DNA from: Liolophura sinensis | Lineage: Eukaryota > Mollusca > Polyplacophora > Chitonida > Chitonidae | Length of the DNA stretch: 64,000 nucleotides | Direction: 5' to 3' | Assembly (NCBI RefSeq): GCF_032854445.1 | Contig: NW_027018022.1 | Span: 50,731-114,730 of the forward strand | Part shown: positions 8,653-16,449 of the stretch, piece by piece | Layout: every line of letters starts with the position of its first letter | Position numbering within the stretch: the first letter of the stretch is position 1 | The notes under the pieces: generated by a model | Seen by the model: the letters and a program-made list of their open reading frames with translations, nothing else | What the model was told of the DNA's origin: nothing | Database searches by the model: none | Made by a program: the position numbers and the translations under genes

Positions 8653-8690
8653 TGTTCTGGGGAGGTGCCCAGGGGGAACTTGTTACACTA
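8653..8690. other. Capsid-side terminus of copy A
   Basis: Homology between A and C stops just after the g12 stop codon, within ATGTTCTGGGG. The 14-mer TGTTCTGGGGAGGT here recurs facing outward at 9422, next to polymerase-end sequence, and in variant form near 20516 and 63922. It is therefore a candidate for the short terminal repeat of the family. Boundary precision is poor. Confidence 0.35.
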
Positions 8691-9154
8691 CTTCACATGC
8701 AGCAGAACCAAATCATAATACAGTATACATCGCTCTGAGAACAGGCAAAATTATCACCACTGAATCTGTGACTGTCACTAACTAAAAGAGTAGTGGCACC
8801 ATACCTTTTTAAGCGCCTAATTCACAGTAGGTAGAAATAAACTTTGTAAAAAACAATTCAAATACATGTACAATCTATGTCGAGAAATTAACTCTGGGCA
8901 CAGTAGTGCATGTCAAACATCATTTCTGTCATCTGAATACATACATGAATACACTTTGTAAACGTACATGTTAGAAAAATATTCACAATTTAGTATACAT
9001 ACGTATAATATTAATACACTTTGAAACAGTGTACTGGTCTGCCGGCTGGGACTCGCCGTAAAAAGAATTTTACCCGTCAAAAATACCCCCTTTGACTGGA
9101 TTGCCCGTCCAGTTGGACGGATGTCTGGCTAGCCTGGTGCGCGGGGGTAAAAAA

Positions 9155-9240
9155 AAAATTCTGCCCGGTGTGGGGTTCGAACCCATTGTCCAAAAAAGCA
9201 AAAGGCCCGGTTATAGCTCAACCTGTTACCAATTAACCAC
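9155..9240 (-). other. tRNA-like segment with a B-box (left palindrome arm)
   Basis: Read on the minus strand, a TGGTTAATTGGTAAC box is followed about 40 nt later by GGGTTCGAACCCC, a perfect RNA polymerase III B-box core, and then ACCGGGC. The opposite strand holds GCCCGGT followed by TAGCTCA, as at a tRNA 5' end. No full cloverleaf can be drawn, so this is a tRNA-derived or pol III promoter-like sequence rather than a tRNA gene. The right arm repeats it (about 9645-9725) with a decayed B-box. Confidence 0.35.
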
Positions 9241-9365
9241 CACCCATGCTGTGGGTGACTTCTTTGTAGCCTCGCAAGTCTTGCACAGTGCCGACTAACT
9301 TCGCCCAAATAGGCTGGCTTGTCGTTTCCATCGTTGGAGATCCCATTATTATTCATTGTATTCGC

Positions 9366-9441
9366 TGTATACCTAATAAGAAATTTCGATAGCCATCAGA
9401 CCCTCGGCTGGGGCCTCTATTTTGTTCTGGGGAGGTAGTAT
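9366..9441 (+). repeat. Solo remnant of a Polinton polymerase-side end
   Basis: Inside the palindrome spacer, AAATTTCGATAGCC and CAG match the end of g0 at 20155-20182, and then GGCTGGGGCCTCTATTT matches 20501-20517, skipping about 310 bp. It is followed by TGTTCTGGGGAGGT. This looks like a deleted polymerase-side end lying where two capsid-side ends face each other. The rest of the spacer (9245-9365 and 9442-9580) shows no recognisable content. Confidence 0.5.
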
Positions 9442-10229
9442 ATGAATGCGTTACCTGCATATGGCGCCGGGCTCTGCGCACTTCTAAGCAATCTCTGCAA
9501 CTTTCGACAGTTTGGGGGGCAGAGAGACCTTACCAAGGGATGTTGTAGACGGCCCAAAGGTAGTGGGATGTGTCAGCACCAATTAACCCCCCTAACGGTG
9601 GGTCGCTAGCGCAAAAAATCCGGAGCCCGCCGTTAGGGTGGTGATTAATTGGTAACAGGCTGAGCTATAAACCAGGCCTTTTGCTTTTTTGGACCATGGG
9701 TTCTAACCCCACACTGAGCAGAACTTTTTTTAACCCCCGGCACCAGGCTAGCCAGACACCCGTCCACCCGTCCAACTGGACGGGCAATCCAGCCAAAGGG
9801 GGTATTTTTGACGGGACAAATTTTGAATCAACATTTTTTTAAGGCGACTCCCAGCCCACAGACCAGTACACTGTTTCAAAGTGTATTAATATTATAAATA
9901 TGTATACTAGATTGTGAATATTTTTCTATCATGTAAGTTTACAATGTATTCAGATGACAGAACTGATGTTTGACATGCACTACTGTGCCCAGAGTTAATT
10001 TCTCGACATAGATATGTGACTGATAGTACATGTATTTGAATTGTTTTTTGTATTTTACAAAGTTTATATCTACCTACTGTGACTTAGGTGCTCAAAACGT
10101 ATGGTGCCACTACTCTTTTAGTGAGTGACAGTCACAGATTCAGTGGTGATAATTCTGCCTGTTCTCAGTCTCAGAGCTATGTATACTGTATTCTGATTTG
10201 GTTCCGTTCCATGTGAAGTAGTGTAACTG

Positions 10230-10536
10230 TGAATGACATGCACCCGCTGTGCCAAATTACCATGCATTTTGATTGTTTTCCTTTTGTGTATTTTATTGTT
10301 TATTTATTTCTACCTCCTGATTTACAGCATTCACACTGCTGCGCCAAATTGCCATTGTTTTCCTTACATCTGTATTGAATTGTGTATTTTACAGTTTCTA
10401 CCCCCTATTTCACACTTGGTTGTCCAAAGCATAACAGATTGTAATTATACATTATTTTCAGTGATATAAAGCTATTACAAGGTCTTGTTTTTCAATGATA
10501 CGGAGGCGATAAAATGTCTCCGGCGGCAGACCCCCT
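10230..10536. repeat. Diverged tandem copies of an arm segment, about 100 bp each
   Basis: Present only on the B side. Two consecutive units (about 10232-10329 and 10330-10420) share a GCTGTGCCAAATT-like start, a TTGTTTTCCTT core and a GTGTATTTTA...TTTCTACC end, and both resemble 9967-10090 in the right palindrome arm. After 10421 the sequence is AT-rich with no feature; homology to the Polinton resumes at about 10537. Confidence 0.45.
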
Positions 10537-11160
10537 GCTCTTGCCGAGCTAGTTTTCGGCCGCGATCTATAAGCTATTTTTTCGTGCTTTCATCGATCTC
10601 TACGGCGTTGAATGCCTTACGAGACTTAGCGCATATCTCCTGCTTCAAATCAGAGTAGCTCTTGAGCTCCTGAACGACTTACCTGTACTCTACGTCCGAA
10701 ATAACACCATCAGATAATGCCGTAGATACCTGCGCACGGATGCTGTTAAGTTTGGCCTCAGCCAACAGCCGTATATCGTTATGTTTCTTGGTCACCTTGG
10801 TCATATCGGCCTGGGCCGTCAACGGGGTCACCTTCACATCTATAAACCAATCCAGGTCGCGAGCTCTGGCAAGAACAAAGCGGTCTTCAAAGCGAATTAA
10901 TGAGAGTTTTTGTTCTTCAATCACCTCAGAAGGCGACCTGCGCTCTTGCTCTACAGAGGATGAGACATCTTGAAGGGAAGCAAACGTGGCAGGTTCTGCT
11001 TGCCCCCCTCCGTAATCTTTTTGCGGCTGTACTTGCCACTTTGAAACTGGAAGGCGTAGATTTTACCTTCCTGGCCTTGAAATTCGAACTCCGACACATC
11101 TGCCAAGTCGCTTAAAGACAGGCACGCAGACCTGGGACCGGCTGCGTCCACCATACTCAT
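10537..11160 (-). pseudogene. g11-g12 fusion remnant (copy B)
   Basis: Starts as g11 (MVDAAGPRSACLSLSDLADV; ATGs at 11158 and 11152), is frameshifted by extra Gs near 11005, and then at about 10800 jumps from the early part of g11 straight into the C-terminal third of g12 (KKHNDIRLLAEAKLNSIRAQ), losing about 0.9 kb. A TAG at 10574-10576 ends the g12 frame early. Copy C has an independent, differently placed deletion over the same two genes. Confidence 0.7.
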
Positions 11161-11453
11161 TGTATTTCTAGGGTAGCACTGAGGTATCCTACATTAATAT
11201 ACTTGCCGTCTTTGTCTAAAAGCGCCACGGTCAACTGCGTTATATAGTCGGCGCGCAAGGCTTTGTACTGTGGGTTGGGAAATGAAACCGTCTTCCCACA
11301 GTTCATCCCTTCACCAGTCACGGCGATGGCCTGAAGTAGTGTTGAACCGCCACCGAAATCTGAGGTTATTCTCACGTTTTCTGAGGCGTTCAGTTCATCC
11401 AAATGCACGAAGACTTCTTTGTGTGTGACCAAGTTAGGTAGATTTTCACCCTC
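11157..11453 (-). pseudogene. g10 C-terminal half (copy B)
   Basis: Encodes the last 95 or so residues of the candidate minor capsid protein (FVHLDELNASENVRI, GKTVSFPNPQYK, YLSATLEIQ) without a frameshift. At about 11454 the sequence switches to the middle of g9, so the N-terminal halves of both divergently overlapping genes were removed in one deletion. Stop and g11 start overlap as ATGA. Confidence 0.65.
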
Positions 11454-11937
11454 CGTCGTTCATTGTCGACACATCCCAAGGATTCACGCAGCCAGGCGTA
11501 GAGCACCTAAACGATTCCATGCGGACATATGTGTGGGCTATTCTAGGCGCCCAAGCGCAAACAAGGGCGCGTATTCTTAGGCACGGGCACAGCCTTCGAC
11601 GCGCAAAAACAGTTTACCGCGAACGTTGAAGACGCTATTTCCTCTCCGATCGACCCTCCGTCTGCTATCAAACGCTACCAGGACGTGCTAAAGTATGCCA
11701 GGAGCGCTGTAGAATGCTAAAGTGCCGCCCACTTTGCACAAGCGCGCACCTTCCCACGGGATCGTTGAGCCTCAAGAAAGCGTCCCACCACCCACCGCGC
11801 GCGTTCAGCGTGTTGCTGCCGCCGGAGGCAAACAAGAACCCCTATTTCCAAAGCAAAAGAATCACGATGCGGAGAAGACAGCCATCGTCGTCGCTGGGGT
11901 TGGTATCGGCTTACTGCTGCTGTGGACTATGCGTTAA
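11454..11937 (+). pseudogene. g9 remnant (copy B)
   Basis: Keeps QGFTQPGVEHLNDSI-type sequence to the DLPSAIKRYQDVL block with frameshifts, lacks the segment following YAGSAV (deletion at about 11705), and resumes at VPPTLHKRAPSHGIVEPQE with the C-terminal membrane helix. The end overlaps the g8 end by 27 bp, as in A and C. Confidence 0.65.
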
Positions 11938-12273
11938 ATACTTGCAAACAGCCACGAGCATTAGGCCACCTACTGCGACGACTAGAGCCCAGACATTATT
12001 GGCCAGCCACCCAGCCGCTTTCCCGAGAAGGTTCAGTAGCCAGGACACAATACGTTCATGATTTTTCACCATGATTTCGTAATAAGAATTTATGGCGGTC
12101 TTGACCAACCTTGGTTTTTGGCCTTCGTAGATCGTACCCAAAATTGGTGTCTTCGGAACAACATCACCTGTAAAGAGAGAGGTCTGTTCGACGACATCCT
12201 CTTGGGCATTGTCCTCTTGGGCTTCCAACGCATCATCAAGGTCAAAGTCTCCCATAATCCTCGTATTGAACAT
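11911..12273 (-). pseudogene. g8 with internal deletion (copy B)
   Basis: An open frame of 121 codons in which the acidic N-terminus (MFNTRIMGDFDLDD) is joined near 12055 to the C-terminal membrane region (RIVSWLLNLLGKAAG). About 1 kb covering the coiled-coil and first hydrophobic segment is absent. The frame survives the deletion, so a short membrane protein could in principle be made. Confidence 0.65.
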
Positions 12274-12299
12274 TGCAAGGGATACCTTCAATGCACACA

Positions 12300-13405
12300 A
12301 TGGATGCATACGGACGCAGGCTAAACCCTTTCAGAACACTCCGTAAGACTCGGGGGGGCACAAGGTATACGACAGTCCTTGGTCGTCACCAACAACCCGA
12401 GTACGATCGACCAGAATCAACAACTCTTGGTCCGCTTCCCCAACCTCGGCACAAATGACTTCATTGTGCCCGGTACCGTGCGGTTGGCCTTCTCGATCAC
12501 GATCAATTCAGAAGACTCGAACGCCACAGTAGTCGGGAATCTCGAACGCGCAGTAGTCAAGAAAACCACCATCAGAATCAGCGGGAATGAGGTAATGTCC
12601 ATCGACGACTGTTTCATTCTTACGACGACTTATGGCTGACCAAAAACGAACGGCGGAATGCGGCCTACCAAGGCATCGGCAGCGAAAACATGCTTAAACT
12701 TCGAGTCGGAGCGGAGGACGCAAGTGACGACGATGCTGGAGAAAAAGCCACCGCTCACGCCTTTGGCAGCCGGTTACACATCCCGCTAGACTTTGAGCTT
12801 CTAGATAGCCACATGCCAATTCTACCAGAGTGCCTTTGCCGACCGACTGGAGTACGAACTGACGTTCAACGATTCCAGACGGGTCATCAAGAGAACAGAC
12901 GATGTCGACACGACTTACACCATCGACAACATCAGCCTGGAGTTCGATATGGTCACCGAAGAGGAACTCGCTAGACAGATCCGCACCCAGTATGCCGGGG
13001 GCGTCTCCATTCTGTATGATCGCTTCCTCCGCCACCGAAAGTTTGTGAAGGACAAGTCTGATACTCTCTGGAACATAAACCTGAACACGCCCGCGAGAGC
13101 AATGAAGGGCATCCTCATGCTGTTCGAGACTAAAGGAATCCCGTGGGAGAAGAGGTCGGAATCCTTATATAACCCGAAGATCACCAAAGTAGAAGTCACA
13201 ATAGAAGGGGTCCCCAATCAGCTGTACAGCCAGGACATGCGGGCGTACCAGCAATGGGGCGAGGTCCAGAGGTTCTTCGCCAGCTCACCCCTTAAGAAGC
13301 GGGACCCTGAGGTGGCCAGGGTCGTAAAAGACCTAGGCCTGGCAGATGTCTCCCTGGAAGAGTTCTTGACGCACAAGCACTCCTGGCTTGACCTTCTTGT
13401 ACCCC
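12300..13405 (+). pseudogene. MCP: Major capsid protein, frameshifted and 3'-truncated (copy B)
   Basis: Covers the MCP from MDAYGRRLNPFRTL to EEFLTHKHSWLDL. Lesions: an extra G near 12353, a short deletion near 12612 (SMSIDDCF), the same extra base in MPILPEC at 12818-12819 as copy A, and loss of the last 65 or so residues in a deletion that runs into the ATPase. The middle (12949-13413) is open and well preserved. Confidence 0.8.
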
Positions 13406-13862
13406 ACTCTTAAGCATAACGAGGCGTACCGGCGGCGATGGATACTGTCTGACCCTGAGGTCTATTGTTTTGATCCCGGCGAGTGGCTCAACAGCTTTCT
13501 ACAGATTGTTCGAGGGGGAGCCCACCCTATACATCATCGATAATTGTGGCGCGTTAGAGGCGATGAAGAAGAAACAAAAAATGCTGTCATTCATGGCTTT
13601 CTCGGGCCGTCATGGAAAGCAAAGCGTCTGGGTCCTCACTCAGAAATACAACGCCGTCCTTAAAGACTTTCGCGAGCAGACAAGGTGAGTGGCTTTATTC
13701 CACTGCAAAGATCGGCACTCGCTCAACGAATGCCTGGAGGAGAACCACATCATCGAGACCGAGAGCGAAAAGGCAGAGGTTCGACAGAAGCTCAAGAACA
13801 ATCCGCATTCTAAGCTCCTGTTAATGACTGATACGCCCGCCAGATCTAAGATTATAGATTAG
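13405..13862 (+). pseudogene. ATP: Packaging ATPase without its N-terminus (copy B)
   Basis: Begins at the CPTLKHNEAYRRRW block; the start codon and Walker A were lost with the MCP end. It keeps Walker B (TLYIIDNC, second Asp changed to Asn), MAFSGRHGKQSVWVLTQKY, and the same TGA after FREQTR as copy A. A small deletion lies near 13485. Cannot encode a working ATPase. Confidence 0.8.
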
Positions 13863-13887
13863 ACGTAGTCGCCCCTACGTATTAAGC

Positions 13888-14480
13888 ATGGATACCGACG
13901 AGCTTATAGACGAAATTCTAGGTGCAAAGGAGGAGCCCAGCCAACAGCTCGGCCCCAGCCAACGACCGGCCGAAGCCAACAAGATGATGCACGGCAGCTC
14001 AGGGATAGGCTGGGGGCACTTGCGGTGGGTGGGCAGGTCAAGCGACATCTGGGAAAAGACGTAACAGCCGCTGAGATCGACGCCATTAGCGACGAAGACG
14101 TTGGAATTCTGCACTCCCGGTACGACGCTAAGCTCGGTGAGCGGATGGTTAACGGTCTCGGAGGTATATTCTTGAGATCATATGTAAAGGCGGCCAGCTG
14201 GCTCCTACCAATCCCACCCGAGAATCGACAAAAGCTCATGGCACAGCTCGCCCCCGACCCATTTGTTGAACAGGCGCTTAGCAGTGCTAGCTGCTGGCTA
14301 TACCACTGCTATGGTAAGTACTTGCCACCGTTAACCATGGCGCTGACCACTACTGAGCACTGCTCATGTGAACACCACTGCTGTCCTAGAAATGAGCCGT
14401 ATAATCCAGAGGAACATGAGTACAACGAATCCGAAAGGCCCGAAGGAATTGGAGAGTGTGACAGCGGATTCGACGAATGA
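13888..14480 (+). pseudogene. Polinton g5 (copy B), one frameshift
   Basis: The start MDTDELIDEILGAKEE is followed by a Gln/Pro linker frameshifted near 13975, then the conserved helical domain (VKRHLGKDVTAAEIDAISDED to SSASCWLYHCYG). The frame reads through the candidate donor GGTAAGT at 14313 to a stop at 14480. Exon-like ends at 14313 and 14390 match those in C exactly. The linker repeat differs in copy number among A, B and C. Confidence 0.65.
14314..14389 (+). other. Candidate 76-nt intron joining g5 to g4 (copy B)
   Basis: Donor G|GTAAGT and acceptor CCTAG|AA, with a CTGAC branch-like motif about 40 nt upstream of the acceptor. Removal joins ...YHCY to E-MSRIIQRN in the g4 frame. The same positions and length occur in C. 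Supported by frame logic only. Confidence 0.5.
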
Positions 14481-14875
14481 CGGCCCTGCGAAGAATCCCC
14501 AAAAAAGTCGCTGCGGGTCGAGTTGGTGCTGCAGCAAGAAAGGCCAAGGCTGAAAAGCTCAAGGTCGAGCTTCGCGAGGCAAAGGCTGCTTTGCTTGGCG
14601 CAGCTGATTCCACCAAGAAACAGCCGAAGGAGGCCGCGAAGGAACCGGATTCTACGAAGGCACACCAAATCACCCACTGGAGGGCGCCCCTTGCGTTATT
14701 AGGCGTTGGCAGCCTTGCAGTGCTAGTGTTACTACGCGTGAGGCGCAGCCGCTATATACCACGAGGTGCAGATATTACACCGCGTGCAGATATCACGTTC
14801 CAAGGAAAGAATCTCCATTTGAGTATACGTCGCGACCCTTTCTATATAGAGCACCATGTCTACTCCACCCGGTGA
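14392..14875 (+). pseudogene. Polinton g4 (copy B), one frameshift
   Basis: From MSRIIQRNMSTTN through a shift in an A-run near 14508 to KVAAGRVGAAARKAKAEKL, a membrane segment (LALLGVGSLAVLVLLRV) and a basic tail ending RRDPFYIEHHVYSTR. It has two copies of the 21-nt GADITPR-type unit. The stop overlaps the g3 start. Probably the second exon of g5. Confidence 0.65.
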
Positions 14876-15095
14876 CGGAAATGTGCTAGTCAACGCGGCC
14901 TACCACGCCGCTGTGGTCTGTCTCCTGGCTAGTGGGTACGCTCGTTTCGGCCAGATGTTCCTGAAAGGAGCCCTCCCGAAGCTGGACTTAACACCCCGTG
15001 ACGTCGGCATGGTCATTGCAGATGTAGGCCTGGCCATGTTTTCGAAGGACCTGCTAATTAAACAAGGGCTCCTTCCTCCCAATATAATCAAGTAG
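14856..15095 (+). CDS. Polinton g3, 79 aa (copy B)
   Basis: Intact, with the same length and layout as copy A: an N-terminal STPPGDG, a hydrophobic segment, then PKLDLTPRDVGMVIADVGLA. Retained open in a copy where nearly every other gene is broken, possibly because it is short. Stop TAG is followed by TA and the g2 ATG. Confidence 0.7.
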   Translation: MSTPPGDGNVLVNAAYHAAVVCLLASGYARFGQMFLKGALPKLDLTPRDVGMVIADVGLAMFSKDLLIKQGLLPPNIIK

Positions 15096-15097
15096 TA

Positions 15098-15538
15098 ATG
15101 GCCTCCATTGCAATGATGATGGACGGCGCCCTCGAAAACGCTTTGCCCTTCAGCGGGAGCAGTTATATGTTTTCGATGCTGAAAAGTTCCGGTGTCCACA
15201 AAGAGCGGAGGCGCCATGACCGCGCTGTAGAGCAGCTCTAAGCCGCCCAGGAAAAATGGGCCCGGAAGCGCACTGAGCGTTTGGACTGGATCAACGATGA
15301 ACTCCGCCGCCATGGCCACGCTATCCAAACGTTCCGGGATGTCGACGCTGCAATCCGCGAGTATTCTAGGGTCACGGGCAAAACTCTTACACGCTGGGCG
15401 CTGCTGGGCTTAGAGCCACAGCTGTCCGATTTCTATGTGCCTAGTGAAGATCAAAAACACCGCGAGATGACCTTCGTCATCCTGGGGATGTGTGTAGTTG
15501 GGGGTGTGAGTTACGGAATCGCAAAACTCACCAAGTAA
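15098..15538 (+). pseudogene. Polinton g2 with internal stop (copy B)
   Basis: Starts MASIAMMMDGALENA. TAA at 15239-15241 (codon 48) replaces Gln of the EQLQAAQ motif. The rest is in frame to the C-terminal membrane helix, with a small deletion near TLTRWALLGLEPQ. Confidence 0.7.
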
Positions 15539-15676
15539 TCCGAACTGACTGTGCCGGACTCGCCATCGAGCTCCTCGCCGTATGGCAGGCACGATCTTAG
15601 TAGTGAGGTGGTTCTGCGCCGAGACGGTCTGTTTCGTCGCAAATCTGTTAGAGGGCTGCTAGAATACCTTGATGAC

Positions 15677-16405
15677 ATGGCTAGTAAGGTGTCTGCTCGC
15701 CTGGCAAATTACTACAGCCCTCGCGGGCACTGGTAGGGCCGTGCGGCCATCCAGAAACTGGATCCAGAAGCTGATGCTCTCTCTCGCATTTACAAGCGGA
15801 GACCCCTGAGATGGCCCAAGCTTCTCCAAGTTGACCCTGGGCGCGAGTTTATGGGTGCGGTGAGCCAACTGCTGGCCAAACACGATGTCACAGTCCGCCG
15901 AGGCCGCGTGGATATCCACAGAGACCAAGGCATAGTGGAGCGTTTCAACCGTACTCTAGCTGAGCGGCTCTTTGGACATCAGTACGCCCAGGAGATGCGC
16001 CTCTCTCCCGAACACCGGTCTACTGAATGGGTGGGTCGGCTGCCCTCTGTTGTGGCCGTTATGAATAACGAGACAACGAGACTGATCGGTAAAAAGCCAA
16101 AAGACGCCATCAAGGCAAAAGGGGTGCCCCATAAGCCTTCCTCGGCGGTTCCAGGTCGTCCCGTTGGACTTATTGAGCGGAAGATCCCCGAGGGTGTTGG
16201 CGTTCGTTATCTCTATCAGCTTGGAGAGCTGGAGGGTGGCCGCCGTCGCGCGACTGATCCTGTGTGGTCTCTAGAGATATATCGGCTTGGGCGCTCTGTC
16301 ACAAAGCCTAATGAACCCGTGCTGTACTATCTAGAAGATACGTCGGATGGCCTGCGACGGGGATTCGTTCGTGAGGAGTTCCTTATAGTGCCCCCCGATA
16401 CTTAG
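15677..16405 (+). pseudogene. INT: Integrase lacking part of its DDE core (copy B)
   Basis: N-terminal MASKVSARLANYYSPRG is followed by TAG at 15736 and a deletion after AIQKL that removes the first catalytic Asp region. From 15790 the rest is open: LLQVDPGREFMGAV (second Asp), then DIHRDQGIVERFNRTLAERLF (catalytic Glu 35 positions on), and the full C-terminal domain (YQLGELEGGRRRATDPVWS to EEFLIVPPDT). This is the best copy of the integrase C-terminus. Converges on the polymerase gene 44 nt away. Confidence 0.85.
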
Positions 16406-16449
16406 CTTCCCCCGGATGGCGCTAGTAGTTCCTCGAAGAGGATGTCCCA

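Larger units (their letters stand above)
1..8660 (+). mobile_element. Polinton/Maverick copy A (5' part outside window)
   Basis: This is the structural two thirds of a Polinton. It starts inside the integrase gene at base 1, which aligns with C near 55952, and ends just after the g12 stop at 8652, where TGTTCTGGGGAGGT marks the likely terminus. Gene content is integrase, four small genes, packaging ATPase, major capsid protein and five further conserved genes, in the same order and orientation as copy C. It is the least damaged copy: g2, g3, g8 and g12 are open, while MCP, ATPase, g9, g10 and g11 each carry one or two lesions. Assignment to Polintons rests on the integrase plus capsid plus ATPase set. 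The exact right end is uncertain. Confidence 0.9.
8686..10229. repeat. 1.5 kb imperfect palindrome between Polintons A and B
   Basis: Two inverted arms of roughly 555-590 bp (about 8686-9245 and about 9640-10229) surround a spacer of about 400 bp. Outer ends read TTACACTACTTCACATG and CATGTGAAGTAGTGTAA. Arms agree along their length with scattered substitutions and small indels, including the shared AGAGTTAATTTCTCGACATA segment and the tRNA-like segment near the inner end. The right arm also contains its own small inverted repeat at 9580-9650. Either this is the flank of one Polinton duplicated in inverted orientation, or a foldback-type element. Confidence 0.8.

Noticed and set aside
9155-9240. 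A genuine tRNA gene in the palindrome arm
   Set aside because: B-box is present but acceptor and anticodon arms do not pair into a cloverleaf; half the tRNA-like signals are on the opposite strand.
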